From: Rhodobacter sp. CZR27 | GTDB lineage: Bacteria > Pseudomonadota > Alphaproteobacteria > Rhodobacterales > Rhodobacteraceae | Direction: 5' to 3' | Length of the DNA: 64,000 nt | Assembly (NCBI RefSeq): GCF_002407205.1 | Contig: NZ_CP023548.1 | Location: forward strand, 1,636,501 to 1,700,500 | Shown here: piece by piece, positions 27,255 through 37,101 of the stretch | Numbering within the stretch: position 1 is the first letter of the stretch | Layout: each line of letters begins with the position of its first letter | Position numbers and translations under genes: made by a program | The notes under the pieces: model-generated | The model's input: the letters and a program-made list of their open reading frames with translations, nothing else | Told to the model about the DNA's origin: nothing | The model's database searches: none

Positions 27255-28076
27255 TCAGGTATCGGCGAGGCCGCGCTCCTCGGCCTTGGCCCGATCCCAG
27301 AGCGCGTCCATCTCGGCGAGGTCGCTGTCCTCGGGGCGGCGGCCCTCCTCGGCCAGAAGCGCCTCGATCCGGGCAAAGCGGCGGGTGAACTTGGCGTTGG
27401 CGGCGCGCAGGGCGGCCTCGGGGTCCACCTTGAGGTGCCGGGCGAGGTTGGCGATCACGAAGAGCAGATCGCCGAACTCCTCGAAGGTCTCGGCCTCGGT
27501 CAGGGTGTCGCGCGCCTCGACCAGCTCGTGCGCCTCCTCGACGATCTTGTCGACGACCTGCGCTGTCGAGGGCCAGTCGAAGCCCACGCGCGCGGCGCGC
27601 TTCTGCAGCTTGACCGCCCGCGTCAGCGCCGGCAGCCCCAGCGCCACCCCATCGAGCACACCCGCCTGAGCACGGCCGGCGCGTTCGGCCGCCTTGATCT
27701 TCTCCCAGTCGGCGGTCTGCTGCTCGGCCGACTTGTCGCGCGAGTCCGTGCCGAACACGTGCGGGTGGCGCGCGATCATCTTGTCGGCGATGCCGGCGGC
27801 CACCGCCTCGAAGTCGAACAGGCCCAGTTCCTCGGCCATGCGGGCGTGGAACACCGTCTGCAGCAGCAGGTCGCCCAGTTCGCCCTTCAGGTCGTCCCAG
27901 TCCTCGCGCTCGATGGCGTCGGCGACCTCGTGCGCCTCCTCGAGGGTGTAGGGCGCGATGGTGGCGAAGGTTTGCTCGATGTCCCAGGGACAGCCGCGCG
28001 CGGGGTCGCGCAGCCGCGCCATGATGGCCAGAAGGCGCGAAAGGCCGGGGCCGGTGGTGAAGGCGCTGTCGGACAT
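27255..28076 (-). CDS. mazG: Nucleoside triphosphate pyrophosphohydrolase MazG
   Basis: 273 residues with two MazG all-alpha repeats. The first contains LRDPARGCPWDIEQTF and TLEEAHEVADAIE-x-ELGDLLLQ, the second KIVEEAHELVEA and FEEFGDLLFVIANLARHL; the E-x-x-E plus E-x-x-D pattern binds Mg2+. It hydrolyses abnormal or excess NTPs to NMP and pyrophosphate and moderates ppGpp in E. coli. The ATG at 28076 gives the family start MSDSAFTTG. It is divergent from the M20 amidohydrolase gene. Confidence 0.93.
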   Translation of the reverse strand: MSDSAFTTGPGLSRLLAIMARLRDPARGCPWDIEQTFATIAPYTLEEAHEVADAIEREDWDDLKGELGDLLLQTVFHARMAEELGLFDFEAVAAGIADKMIARHPHVFGTDSRDKSAEQQTADWEKIKAAERAGRAQAGVLDGVALGLPALTRAVKLQKRAARVGFDWPSTAQVVDKIVEEAHELVEARDTLTEAETFEEFGDLLFVIANLARHLKVDPEAALRAANAKFTRRFARIEALLAEEGRRPEDSDLAEMDALWDRAKAEERGLADT

Positions 28077-28228
28077 GATCCCTCCGCATCGGATGACGCC
28101 TTGGGGATAGCCGTCCCGGCTGGCGCGGTCCATGCCCTGACGCGACGTTCGCCCTTCCGGGTGCCTTGCGGGCGGGCCGGATTTGCGGTTCTGTGCGCAG
28201 TCGCCACCGGAACCCGCAGGAGAACCCC

Positions 28229-29392
28229 ATGCCCGTCGTCAACCGCATCGCCGACTACGCGGCCGAGATGAGGGGCTGGCGCCGCCACCTGCACCGCCAC
28301 CCGGAACTTCGCTTCGACTGCCACAACACCGCCGCCTACGTCGCCGACCGCCTGCGCGAGTTCGGCGTGGACGAGATCCACGAGGGCATCGCGCAGTCCG
28401 GCCTCGTCGCGATCATCGGCGGCCATGGGGACGGACCGACCATCGGCCTGCGCGCCGACATGGACGCCCTGCCGATCGAGGAGCTGACCGGGGCCGACTA
28501 TGCCTCGACCGTGCCGGGTCGGATGCATGCCTGCGGCCATGACGGCCACGTGACGATGCTGCTGGGCGCCGCGCGCTACCTCGCCGAGACGCGGCGCTTC
28601 GCGGGGCGGGTGGCGCTGATGTTCCAGCCGGCCGAGGAGGATGGCGGCGGCGGCGAGGTCATGGTGCAGGAAGGCGTGATGGAGCGCTTCGGCATCCGCG
28701 AGGTCTATGGCATCCACAACGCGCCGAACGTGCCGCTGGGGCGTTTCGTGACGGCGCCGGGGCCGCTGATGGCGGCCGTGGACACCGCGACCGTCCGGGT
28801 GATCGGGCGGGGCGGCCACGGGGCCACTCCGCACGAGACGGTGGACCCGGTGGTGGCCATCGTCGGCATGGTCTCGGCGCTGCAGACCATCATCAGCCGC
28901 AACCTCTACACGCTGGACGATCTGGTGCTGTCGGTCACGCAGATCCACACCGGCACCGCCTCGAACATCATCCCCGAGGACGGCTGGTTCTGCGCCACGA
29001 TCCGCACCTTCACGCCCGAGGTGCGCGACATGGTCAAGCGCCGCTTCCACGAGATCGTGCAGGGCCATGCCGCGGCCTATGGCTGCGATGTCGAGATCGA
29101 CTACGAGATGGGCTATCCGCCGACCGTGAACGATCCCGAAAAGGCCGCCTTCGCCGCCGGGGTCGCGGCCGAGATCGCGGGCGAGGCCGGCGTGGACGCC
29201 AATTCCAACCGCGAGATGGGCTCCGAGGACTTCGCCTACATGCTCGAGGCGCGGCCGGGGGCCTATCTCTTCCTTGGCACCGGGCCGGGGGCGGGGCTGC
29301 ACCATCCGGCCTATGACTTCAACGACGAGGCCGCGCCCATCGGGGCGAGCTTCTTCGCCCGGCTGGTGGAGCGCGCCCTGCCGCTGGCCTGA
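28229..29392 (+). CDS. M20 family amidohydrolase (aminoacylase/hippurate hydrolase-like)
   Basis: 387 residues. Di-metal peptidase fold: RRHLHRHPELRFD at the N-terminus, GLRADMDALPIEE, MHACGHDGHVTMLLGAA with the bridging metal ligands, FQPAEEDGGGGEVMV with the catalytic glutamate, and MGSEDFAYMLEARPGAYLFLG near the C-terminus. The dimerisation domain starts about RVIGRGGHGATPH. Substrates in this family are N-acyl amino acids. An AGGAGAA ribosome-binding site precedes the ATG at 28229. Confidence 0.92.
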   Translation: MPVVNRIADYAAEMRGWRRHLHRHPELRFDCHNTAAYVADRLREFGVDEIHEGIAQSGLVAIIGGHGDGPTIGLRADMDALPIEELTGADYASTVPGRMHACGHDGHVTMLLGAARYLAETRRFAGRVALMFQPAEEDGGGGEVMVQEGVMERFGIREVYGIHNAPNVPLGRFVTAPGPLMAAVDTATVRVIGRGGHGATPHETVDPVVAIVGMVSALQTIISRNLYTLDDLVLSVTQIHTGTASNIIPEDGWFCATIRTFTPEVRDMVKRRFHEIVQGHAAAYGCDVEIDYEMGYPPTVNDPEKAAFAAGVAAEIAGEAGVDANSNREMGSEDFAYMLEARPGAYLFLGTGPGAGLHHPAYDFNDEAAPIGASFFARLVERALPLA

Positions 29393-29458
29393 GCCCGCCG
29401 GGGCGTCGGCCGGTCGGCGCCGCAGCCCCGTGAACGGGACTGGCGCCCGCGGCGGGCT
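29392..29458 (+). other. Large branched hairpin between the amidohydrolase and speB
   Basis: AGCCCGCCG (29392-29400) pairs with CGGCGGGCT (29450-29458). Next inside, GGGCG (29401-29405) pairs with CGCCC (29444-29448), leaving one bulged G. The enclosed segment can form a further CCCG-TGAA-CGGG hairpin. There is no T tract. It may be a transcript-end stabiliser, an attenuator or a structured leader. Confidence 0.55.
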
Positions 29459-29497
29459 TGGCTAGACTGCGCGGAACGACCGGACGAGGGAGCCAGT

Positions 29498-30463
29498 ATG
29501 GCACTGGAAGATGCGAAGACCGAGGTGGACCTTGCCTTCACCCGGCATGATCCGCGCGGCTACGCCTACGAGAACGCCTTCGGCGGCGCCACGAGCTTCC
29601 TGCGTCGGTGCTACACCAAGGATCTGGCGGGGGTGGATCTCGCCGTGACCGGCGTGCCCTTCGATCAGGCCGTGACCAATCGCGCCGGCGCCCGCTTCGG
29701 ACCGCGCGCGATCCGCGAGGCCTCGACGCTCCAGCCCTACGACCGCCCCTTCGGCTGGGGTTTCGATCCCCTCGAGAGCCTGAACGTGGTGGATTATGGC
29801 GATCTTGCCTTCGACTATGCCAAGGTCGCGGACTTCCCCGCCCGGCTGAGCGACCATATCGGCGGCATCCTGTCCGCCGGGGCGGGGACGGTGACGCTGG
29901 GAGGCGACCATTTCATCACCCTGCCGATCCTGCGCGCCTATGCCGACCGGTTCGGGCCGCTGTCGGTGATCCAGTTCGACGCGCATTCCGACCTCTGGGC
30001 CGATGACGACTCGGGCCGGATCGACCACGGCACCTTCATGTACAAGGCGGTAAGGGCAGGTCTCGTCGATCCCGTCCGTTCGGTTCAGGTCGGCATCCGC
30101 ACCGAGACGCCCGACTGGCTGGGCATGAACGTGCTGGACGCGCGGACGGTGCACGAACAGGGACCGGCAGCCGTCGCCACCCGCGTCCGCGGCATCGTCG
30201 GTGACCGGCCGACCTACATCACCTTCGACATCGATGCGCTGGATCCCGCCTTCGCCCCCGGCACCGGAACGCCGGTATGGGGCGGGCTGGCCTCGTGGCA
30301 GGCGGCGGCGATCCTGCGCGATCTGGCGGGGGTGAACCTCGTCGGCGGCGACGTGGTCGAGGTCTCGCCGCCCTACGACAGCGCGGGGATCACCGCCGTC
30401 GCGGCGGCGCATGTGGCGTATGAGTTGATCTGTCTCTACGGTTGGGGAAGGCGCAAGGAATGA
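29498..30463 (+). CDS. speB: Agmatinase
   Basis: 321 residues of the ureohydrolase fold. The binuclear manganese ligands are in GGDHFITLPIL, FDAHSDLW and FDIDALDPAFAPGTGTP. GVPFDQAVTNRAGARFGPRAIREAS is the N-terminal substrate loop of agmatinases rather than arginases. It produces putrescine and urea from agmatine. A GGGAG site precedes the ATG. The following DUF1499 gene starts in the stop codon (ATGA). Guanidinobutyrase or another ureohydrolase activity is possible, since substrate residues were not modelled. Confidence 0.9.
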   Translation: MALEDAKTEVDLAFTRHDPRGYAYENAFGGATSFLRRCYTKDLAGVDLAVTGVPFDQAVTNRAGARFGPRAIREASTLQPYDRPFGWGFDPLESLNVVDYGDLAFDYAKVADFPARLSDHIGGILSAGAGTVTLGGDHFITLPILRAYADRFGPLSVIQFDAHSDLWADDDSGRIDHGTFMYKAVRAGLVDPVRSVQVGIRTETPDWLGMNVLDARTVHEQGPAAVATRVRGIVGDRPTYITFDIDALDPAFAPGTGTPVWGGLASWQAAAILRDLAGVNLVGGDVVEVSPPYDSAGITAVAAAHVAYELICLYGWGRRKE

Positions 30464-30912
30464 AGCGGATGACCTATGTTCTTCTGGTTCTCGTCGTGCT
30501 GGTGGGGGGCCTTATGGCCTATGTGCGCTTCGCGCCGAACCTGCCCGGCGACTGGCATGACGATCCCCTGACGGTGACCGAGCGGGGCGCCGACAACAGC
30601 TTTCTTGCCGCCCCCGGCGGGGATGCGCCGGCCCTGCACCTGACGCTGCCGCCCGATCAGGTCGCAGCCCGGCTCGACGCCATCGCCTCGGCCACGCCGC
30701 GCACGGAACTGCTGGCGGGCGAGGGCTTTCACAAGACCTGGATTACCCGGACGAAGTGGTGGGGCTTCCCCGATTTCACCTCGGTCAGGCTGATCGCGGC
30801 CGAGGATGGCGGCACCGATGTCGCGCTTTTCGCCCGCTCGCGCTTCGGGAAAAGCGACCTTGGCGTGAACCGCGCCCGGGCGCTGGACTGGCTGGCGCAA
30901 CTGCAACGCTGA
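30460..30912 (+). CDS. DUF1499 family protein
   Basis: 150 residues. One N-terminal membrane segment ([24 protein letters not shown]) is followed by a periplasmic domain with a [31 protein letters not shown] core and the [15 protein letters not shown] end typical of DUF1499. No enzymatic motif is known for the family. The ATG at 30460 overlaps the speB stop; a start 18 bases upstream inside speB is less likely. Confidence 0.85.
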   Translation: MKRMTYVLLVLVVLVGGLMAYVRFAPNLPGDWHDDPLTVTERGADNSFLAAPGGDAPALHLTLPPDQVAARLDAIASATPRTELLAGEGFHKTWITRTKWWGFPDFTSVRLIAAEDGGTDVALFARSRFGKSDLGVNRARALDWLAQLQR

Positions 30913-31004
30913 TCCCGGCGACCCGATCCCCTTCGGTCTGCCCGGCGGGCCGGCTGCCTCGGCCGGCCCTTGACCCCATCCCGCCCATAGGACAAATCCC
31001 GCGC

Positions 31005-32060
31005 ATGGTGCCCATGGATCGCCTCCTTCAGATCGTCCGCCGCTTCGAGTTCCTCGAGGCGCGGCTCTCTGCGGGTGCGGCGCCGGCCGAGATCGCCGCC
31101 CTCAGCCGCGAGTATTCGGAACTGAAGCCGGTGGTGGCCGAGATCGTGGCCTATCGCACCGCGCTGGACGATCTGGCCGAGGCCGAGGCGATGCTGGCCG
31201 ATCCCGAGATGCGTTCGCTGGCCGAGGACGAGATCCCCGCGCTGCGCGCCCGCATCCCCGAGATGGAACAGGCGCTGCGCATAGCCCTCCTGCCGAAGGA
31301 TGCCGCCGACGCGCGGCCCGCGATCCTCGAGATCCGCCCCGGCGCCGGCGGCGAGGAGGCGGCACTCTTCGCCGGCGACCTCCTGCGCATGTATCAGCGC
31401 TATGCCGAGACGCAGGGCTGGCGGTTCGAGATCCTCGACCTTGCCGCCTCCGAGCTTGGCGGCATCCGCGAGGTCACCGCCCGGGTCGAGGGCGAGGGCG
31501 CCTTCGCCCGGCTGAAATACGAATCCGGCGTGCATCGCGTGCAGCGGGTGCCCGAGACCGAGGCGCAGGGCCGCATCCATACCTCGGCCGCGACCGTCGC
31601 GGTGCTGCCCGAGGCCGAGGAGGTCGACATCGACATCCCCGCCGCCGACATCCGCATCGACACGATGCGCTCGTCCGGCGCGGGCGGCCAGCACGTCAAC
31701 ACCACCGACTCGGCGGTGCGCATCACCCACCTGCCGACCGGCATCATCGTCACCTCGTCGCAGAAATCCCAGCACCGGAACCGCGAGATCGCGATGGAGG
31801 TGCTGCGCGCGCGTCTCTTCGACCTCGAACGCCAGCGGCTGGCCGACGCGCGCTCGGCCGACCGCAAGTCGCAGGTCGGATCGGGTGACCGGTCCGAGCG
31901 GATCCGCACCTACAACTTCCCGCAGGGCCGGATGACCGACCACCGCATCAACCTCACGCTCTATGCGCTGCCGCAAATCATGGCGGGCGATCTGGGCGAG
32001 GTGATCGGCGCGCTGACCGCCCATGACCAGGCGGCGCGGCTGGCCGAGATGGAGGCATGA
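31005..32060 (+). CDS. prfA: Peptide chain release factor 1
   Basis: 351 residues, the standard length. It reads UAA and UAG stop codons and triggers peptide release. The GGQ tripeptide is at 227-229 in [10 protein letters not shown], and the conserved [24 protein letters not shown] block precedes it. [15 protein letters not shown] is the RF1-type C-terminal signature. ATG at 31005 gives MVPMDRLLQ; a second ATG at 31014 is possible. prmC, which methylates the GGQ glutamine, starts inside the stop codon. Confidence 0.95.
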   Translation: MVPMDRLLQIVRRFEFLEARLSAGAAPAEIAALSREYSELKPVVAEIVAYRTALDDLAEAEAMLADPEMRSLAEDEIPALRARIPEMEQALRIALLPKDAADARPAILEIRPGAGGEEAALFAGDLLRMYQRYAETQGWRFEILDLAASELGGIREVTARVEGEGAFARLKYESGVHRVQRVPETEAQGRIHTSAATVAVLPEAEEVDIDIPAADIRIDTMRSSGAGGQHVNTTDSAVRITHLPTGIIVTSSQKSQHRNREIAMEVLRARLFDLERQRLADARSADRKSQVGSGDRSERIRTYNFPQGRMTDHRINLTLYALPQIMAGDLGEVIGALTAHDQAARLAEMEA

Positions 32061-32887
32061 CCGCGCAGGCCGCGCTGAGGGCCGCCATCCTGCGCCTCGC
32101 CGCCGCCGGGATCGAGGACGCCGCCCGCGACGCCCGCCGGCTGCTCGCCCACGCCATGCAGATCCCGCCCGAGCGGCTGACGCTGCATCTGGGCGATGCG
32201 GTCTCGGCCGAGGACGAGGCGCGGCTGGATCGTGCGATCGCCGCGCGCGAGGCGCGCCAGCCGGTGTCGCAGATCGTGGGCGAGCGGCTGTTCTGGGGCC
32301 GGCCGTTCCGCGTCACGCCGGACGTGCTCGATCCTCGCCCCGAGACGGAATGCCTGATCGCGGCCGCGCTGGCCGAGCCCTTCGCCACGCTTCTCGACCT
32401 GGGCACCGGCAGCGGCTGCATCGCGCTCACGCTGCTGGCCGAGCGGCCGGGCACGCGGGGCCTCGCGACCGACCTGTCGCCCGCCGCGCTCGAGGTCGCG
32501 CGGGGCAATGCGCTGGCGCTCGGCCTCGATCATCGGGTGGCCTTCCGCCTGTCGGACTGGTTTGCCGAGGTCAGCGGCCGGTTCGACCTGATCGTCTCGA
32601 ACCCGCCCTACATCGCCGCGGACGAGATGGCCGGCCTCTCGCCCGAGGTGCACGACTGGGAGCCGCACATGGCGCTCAGCCCGGGCGGCGACGGGCTTGA
32701 CGCCTATCGTGCGATTGCAGCCGGCGCGCCGGCCCATCTGGCGCCGCAGGGGCGCCTGCTGGTGGAGATCGGCCCCACGCAGGGCGAGGCGGTGAGCGAC
32801 CTTTTCCGGCAGGCGGGGCTGGTCGGGGCGACGGTGCTGCGCGACTTCGACGGGCGCGACCGCGTCGTGGCGGCGCGGGCTGCCTGA
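32057..32887 (+). CDS. prmC: Release factor glutamine N5-methyltransferase
   Basis: 276 residues. An N-terminal helical domain (about 1-85) precedes a Rossmann SAM-binding domain with [16 protein letters not shown] and the catalytic NPPY in [13 protein letters not shown]. It transfers methyl to the GGQ glutamine of release factors 1 and 2. It overlaps prfA by four bases (ATGA), the common pairing of target and modifier. Confidence 0.95.
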   Translation: MTAQAALRAAILRLAAAGIEDAARDARRLLAHAMQIPPERLTLHLGDAVSAEDEARLDRAIAAREARQPVSQIVGERLFWGRPFRVTPDVLDPRPETECLIAAALAEPFATLLDLGTGSGCIALTLLAERPGTRGLATDLSPAALEVARGNALALGLDHRVAFRLSDWFAEVSGRFDLIVSNPPYIAADEMAGLSPEVHDWEPHMALSPGGDGLDAYRAIAAGAPAHLAPQGRLLVEIGPTQGEAVSDLFRQAGLVGATVLRDFDGRDRVVAARAA

Positions 32888-32925
32888 CGCATGGGCATGC
32901 GCGGTCAATTGGTCGCGGCCCTTGC

Positions 32926-32952
32926 CGAAACGCGGGTTTCGCCCCATTTTTC
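32926..32952 (+). terminator. Terminator after prfA-prmC
   Basis: CGAAAC (32926-32931), a GCGG loop, GTTTCG (32936-32941), then CCCCATTTTTCCC. The stem is short but followed by a T run. Confidence 0.55.
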
Positions 32953-33146
32953 CCTTGCCAGCCACGCGACGCCGTGATTACTCGGACATGCGCCGAGGGG
33001 ATGGTCCGCACGATCGGGATCGTTCTCCGCGCGGCCAAGCCTGAAATGCACGATATGCCCCGGTGCGGACGACCAGTCGCCGGGAGCGGTTCCGCAGGAG
33101 CTGCTGGCATACCGGCAGGGCCAGTTCATCTGGATACAAGGACAAG

Positions 33147-33920
33147 ATGAGATCCTCCAAGTCCCGCTCGCGTTCGAAATCGAACCGCCCGCGCAGCCTC
33201 GGCAATATCGTCAACCGCGTCTTCGACAGCTCCGGCCCCGAAGGCAAGGTGCGCGGCACTCCCGCGCAGATCATAGAGAAATACCTGTTCCTCGCGCGTG
33301 ACGCCCAGCTGTCGAACGACCGCGTGGCCGCCGAGAACTTCCTTCAGCATGCCGAGCATTACACCCGCCTCCTGGGCGAAGCGCAGCGCGAGATGGCGCT
33401 GGAGCAGGAGAACCGCCGCTCCGAGCATCAGCCGGGTCAGGGCGGGCAGCCCCAGCAGCAGGGCAACCACCGCAACGACCGCCCGCGCGAGGACCGCCGC
33501 GACGAGCGGCAGGACCAGCCCCGCGCCGAGCGTGAGCCGCGTCCCGAGGCCCAGCCGCAGCCGCAGCCCCAGCCTGTGCAGGAAGCGCCCGCCAGCTCGC
33601 ACGAGGTGATCGACCTGTCGGATGCTGCGGACGAGGAAACCGGGCTGGTCGAGACGCCGGAGGCGCGCCACCGGCACCGCCCTGCGCCGCGCCGCCGCCA
33701 CGATACCACCGCCGCGCCGCAGTCCGATGCGCAGCCCGCGGGCGATGCCCCGGCCGCGACGTCGCAGGAAGCAGCGCCGGCCGAAGGCGCCTCGGCCGAG
33801 GCCGCCTCCGAGCAGGCCAAGCCCGACCGGCCCCGCCGTCCGCGCGGCCCGCGCAAGCCGAAGCCGCGCGATGACGATGGCTCGCCCGATGACAGCGGCC
33901 CGCGCGAAGCGGCCGAGTGA
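33147..33920 (+). CDS. DUF4167 protein, basic N-terminus and disordered tail
   Basis: 257 residues. The conserved part is the first 90 or so: an Arg/Ser/Lys-rich start (MRSSKSRSRSKSNRPRSLGN) then GTPAQIIEKYLFLARDAQLSNDRVAAENFLQHAEHYTRLL, the DUF4167 helical region. The rest is low-complexity, rich in Gln, Pro, Arg and Glu (a PEAQPQPQPQP run) and ends in a basic [17 protein letters not shown] segment. Composition suggests nucleic-acid binding, but function is unknown. The ATG at 33147 was chosen as the family start over an upstream in-frame ATG. Confidence 0.85.
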   Translation: MRSSKSRSRSKSNRPRSLGNIVNRVFDSSGPEGKVRGTPAQIIEKYLFLARDAQLSNDRVAAENFLQHAEHYTRLLGEAQREMALEQENRRSEHQPGQGGQPQQQGNHRNDRPREDRRDERQDQPRAEREPRPEAQPQPQPQPVQEAPASSHEVIDLSDAADEETGLVETPEARHRHRPAPRRRHDTTAAPQSDAQPAGDAPAATSQEAAPAEGASAEAASEQAKPDRPRRPRGPRKPKPRDDDGSPDDSGPREAAE

Positions 33921-33952
33921 TCCGACGCGGGGCCGTCAGGGCCCCGCCGTCC

Positions 33953-34789
33953 TCAGCGCGCGAGCCGCCGGGCCAGCGCGCAGAACCCTTCCAGCGAGAC
34001 TTCCTCGGCGCGCATCGTGGGCTCGATCCCCGCGTCCCGCAGCACGGTCTCGATGTCCGGCGCGATCCCCTTGAGGCTCGACCGAAGCATCTTGCGCCGC
34101 TGGTTGAAGGCGGCCGCCGTCACGCGGGACAGCACGGCCGCATCGGCCGGATAGCGTGGACCGTCGAGCCGCGTGAAATGCACCACGGCGGAATGGATGG
34201 AGGGCGGCGGCGTGAAGGCCTCGGGCGGCAGCGTCAGGACGATCTTCGGATCGGTCCGCCACTGCGCCAAGAGCGCGAGGCGTCCGTAAGCCTTCGAGCC
34301 CGGCCTTGCCACGATCCGCTCGGCCACCTCCTTCTGGAACATCAGCGTGAGGCTGGCCCAGAACGGCGGCCAGTCCGAGGACAGCCAGCGCGTCAGAAGC
34401 TCGGTCCCGACGTTGTAGGGCAGGTTCGCCACGATCCTGATCGGCGGCGTCAGACGCGCGGCGACATCCACCTCCAGCGCATCGGCGTTCAGCACCTCGA
34501 GCCGGCCCGGATGGGCCGCCGCGATTTCGGCCAAGGCGGGCAGGCAGCGGGCGTCCTTCTCGACCGCCAGCACCCGCCGCGCGCCCTCCGCCAGCAGCCC
34601 GCGCGTGAGGCCGCCGGGGCCGGGGCCGATCTCCAGCACGTCCGACTGCGTCAGGTCGCCGGCCAGCCGCGCGATCTTCGCCGTCAGGTTCAGATCCAGC
34701 AGGAAGTTCTGCCCGAGCTGCTTCTTCGCCGTAAGGCCATGCGCGCGGATCACCTCGCGCAGCGGCGGCAAACCATCAATCGTGGCCAA
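33953..34789 (-). CDS. rsmA: 16S rRNA dimethyladenosine transferase (KsgA/RsmA)
   Basis: 278 residues. It dimethylates two adjacent adenosines in helix 45 of 16S rRNA during small-subunit maturation. [15 protein letters not shown] opens the SAM domain, [14 protein letters not shown] is motif I, and [15 protein letters not shown] is the catalytic motif [17 protein letters not shown] is the C-terminal domain signature. It is the last gene of the lptF-to-rsmA series, 44 bases after pdxA. Confidence 0.95.
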   Translation of the reverse strand: MATIDGLPPLREVIRAHGLTAKKQLGQNFLLDLNLTAKIARLAGDLTQSDVLEIGPGPGGLTRGLLAEGARRVLAVEKDARCLPALAEIAAAHPGRLEVLNADALEVDVAARLTPPIRIVANLPYNVGTELLTRWLSSDWPPFWASLTLMFQKEVAERIVARPGSKAYGRLALLAQWRTDPKIVLTLPPEAFTPPPSIHSAVVHFTRLDGPRYPADAAVLSRVTAAAFNQRRKMLRSSLKGIAPDIETVLRDAGIEPTMRAEEVSLEGFCALARRLAR

Positions 34790-34833
34790 GGACCAACCCC
34801 TTGTTTCGCATCCTCGTCATCCTGTCTGGCTGG

Positions 34834-35802
34834 TCACTGCCGGGCCGCGGCCATCTCCGCCGCCATCTCCAGCGCCGCGACGAGGCTGGAGGGGTCGGCG
34901 ATGCCGCGCCCCGCGATGTCGAATGCGGTGCCGTGGTCCGGCGAGGTGCGGATGAACGGCAGGCCGAGCGTCACGTTCACCCCGCCCGCGAAATCGATGG
35001 TCTTGATCGGGATCAGCCCCTGATCGTGATACATCGCGACCGCGCAGTCATACTGCGCCCGCGCTGCCGCATGGAACATGGTGTCGGCCGGAAGCGGACC
35101 TTGCAGCCGCATCCCCTCGGCCCGGAGCCGGGCGAGGAGCGGGGCGATCACCTCCTGATCCTCGTGCCCCATTGCCCCGCCTTCGCCGGCATGCGGGTTG
35201 AGGCCGGTGACCCAGATCCGCGGATCGGGCAGGCCGAAGTCGCGGGCCAGCCCCGCATGGGTGATGCGCAGGACCGACTCCAGCAACTCTGCGGTGAGGG
35301 CCTTCGGCACCTCGGCCAGCGGAATGTGGATCGTCGCCGGCACGACGCGAAGGCCGGGGCAGGCCAGCATCATCACGACATGCCCGACCCCGGCGAGGGC
35401 CGCGAGATATTCGGTGTGGCCCGGGAAGGCGAAGCCCGCGCCATCCTTCAGCGCCTTCTTGTGGATCGGCGCAGTGCAGACCGCCGAGGCCGCGCCCGAC
35501 TGCACGAGCGAGACCGCGCGCGCGATCACCGCCACCACTTCGGCGGCATTGCCAGGGCTGGGAACCCCCGGCGTGGCGGGATCGGGGAAGGCATGGGGCA
35601 GAACGGGCAGCACGCCGGCCGGCACGGCCGCCGCCTCGGAAGGCTCGGCGATGCCCTGCCACGCGCTGCCCTCGGGCAGATGCGCGGGATCACCGATCCA
35701 GAAGAACGGCAGCCGGTCGCCCAGCATGCCGCGCGCCTTGACGGCGATCTCGGGACCGATGCCCGCGGGCTCGCCGCAGGTGAGGGCTATGGGGGCGATC
35801 AC
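34834..35802 (-). CDS. pdxA: 4-hydroxythreonine-4-phosphate dehydrogenase
   Basis: 322 residues. It oxidises 4-phosphohydroxy-threonine in the DXP-dependent pyridoxal phosphate pathway. LTCGEPAGIGPEIAVKA is the N-terminal signature; the zinc histidines lie in FPGHTEYLAAL and AVAMYHDQGLIPIKT, and GLPFIRTSPDHGTAFDIAG closes the active site. The start overlaps the surA stop by 4 bases. The surA-pdxA-rsmA order is conserved in many proteobacteria. Confidence 0.95.
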   Translation of the reverse strand: MIAPIALTCGEPAGIGPEIAVKARGMLGDRLPFFWIGDPAHLPEGSAWQGIAEPSEAAAVPAGVLPVLPHAFPDPATPGVPSPGNAAEVVAVIARAVSLVQSGAASAVCTAPIHKKALKDGAGFAFPGHTEYLAALAGVGHVVMMLACPGLRVVPATIHIPLAEVPKALTAELLESVLRITHAGLARDFGLPDPRIWVTGLNPHAGEGGAMGHEDQEVIAPLLARLRAEGMRLQGPLPADTMFHAAARAQYDCAVAMYHDQGLIPIKTIDFAGGVNVTLGLPFIRTSPDHGTAFDIAGRGIADPSSLVAALEMAAEMAAARQ

Positions 35803-37016
35803 GGCTCGCGGATGATGGCTTTGGCACGCAGGTCAGCGAGGTAGCCATCGGCCATGGCCCCCATCGTCTGGTTCACCAGCATCTGCCCGATGCGGCCGCG
35901 GTCGAGCGGTTCTTCCGACAGCGGACGGCGCGCACAGAGCATCAGCACCCGCCGCGTGGCGCCGCTGCGCAGTCCGCTCGAGATCTCTCCGGCGTCGAGC
36001 CGCGCGAGTTCCAGCGCCACGTCCTGCGGCACCGCGGCCAGCGCGCTCTTCTGCCGGCGCAGCTGCTCGGGCGGGGCACCCTTCATCACCGTGTAGAGAT
36101 CGTCGCAGTTGTCAGTGCGCGACGCGATCCGGCCAAGCTGTTCCGGCAAGGCCTCGTCGTCGGGCAGGAACAGCTCGGAATATTCGACCTCGATGCCCTC
36201 CGGCGCCGGCTCGTCGGACTCCGCGATGCCGCGCAGCTGGAACAGGGCCACGGCATTCGGGATCTTCAGCGGCTCGGTCACCTCGCCCGGCTGAAGCGTC
36301 AGAAGCACCGGCCCAAGGGTCGGCGGCAGGTTCTGCAGCGGCACCCAGTCGATGCGCCCGCCGCGTTCGGCCGAGGGCGCTGCGGAATACTCGCGCGCGG
36401 CCTCGGCGAAGGCGGCCTCGCCCCGGGCCCCGGCGCTGATCTCGCGCGCCAGCGCAAGGACTTCGGCCTCTTCGCCGGGCGGGGCGGGGATGATGATCTC
36501 GGACAGAAGCAGCCGCACCGCGGCGCGCCGGGTCTGGTTGGTGATCGCCCGGTCGATGGCCAGCTCGCTCGGCCGCGCGAGGGGGCCGAACTTCGCCCGC
36601 ACCAACTCGCGCCAGACGAGGCCGGCGTGGACGAAGTCGCGGAAGGTCTCGGCCGAGACGCCCGCCTTGCCCAGCTCGGTCACGAACTGCTCGCCGGTCA
36701 GGTTGGCCCGGCCGGCAAATTCGTCCATGCCTTCGCGGATCTGCTCCTCGGTCGCCTCGATGCCCGCGGCTTCGGCCGCGTCCATTCGAAGCTTGTCGTC
36801 GATCAGCGCGTCGACCGCCTGCTTTTCCACATCGCCCGGCGCACCCAGCAGGGTGAGGAAGCGGATGCGCTGCTCCAGCTCGAAATTGGTGATGACCTTG
36901 TCGTTCACGACGAGATGCGGCGAGAACAGGCTTTGCGCCGGCGCTCCCGTCACGCTGGCGACCGAAAGGGCCGTCGCCACAGCGAGGGCGAGGCAATGGG
37001 AAGCGATGGTCTTCAT
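35799..37016 (-). CDS. surA: Periplasmic peptidyl-prolyl isomerase/chaperone, SurA type
   Basis: 405 residues. Signal peptide MKTIASHCLALAVATALSVASVTGAPAQ, a SurA N-terminal domain (VVNDKVITNFELEQRIRFL; DALIDDKLRMDAAEAAGI), then one parvulin-like domain (SEIIIPAPPG through GGRIDWVPLQNLPPTLGPVLLTL). It escorts outer-membrane proteins such as LptD, encoded just upstream. E. coli SurA has two parvulin domains; here only one is evident, as is usual in alphaproteobacteria. The ATG at 37016 gives the signal peptide and was preferred to upstream in-frame codons. Confidence 0.88.
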   Translation of the reverse strand: MKTIASHCLALAVATALSVASVTGAPAQSLFSPHLVVNDKVITNFELEQRIRFLTLLGAPGDVEKQAVDALIDDKLRMDAAEAAGIEATEEQIREGMDEFAGRANLTGEQFVTELGKAGVSAETFRDFVHAGLVWRELVRAKFGPLARPSELAIDRAITNQTRRAAVRLLLSEIIIPAPPGEEAEVLALAREISAGARGEAAFAEAAREYSAAPSAERGGRIDWVPLQNLPPTLGPVLLTLQPGEVTEPLKIPNAVALFQLRGIAESDEPAPEGIEVEYSELFLPDDEALPEQLGRIASRTDNCDDLYTVMKGAPPEQLRRQKSALAAVPQDVALELARLDAGEISSGLRSGATRRVLMLCARRPLSEEPLDRGRIGQMLVNQTMGAMADGYLADLRAKAIIREP

Positions 37017-37101
37017 CTGTCCGTCAGCCGTTTTCTGCTCTTGGTCCCGATGGTCCGGCCCGTGGCCGGCCGTTTCAGCGACATTCCCGGTCCGCCCGCC
37101 T

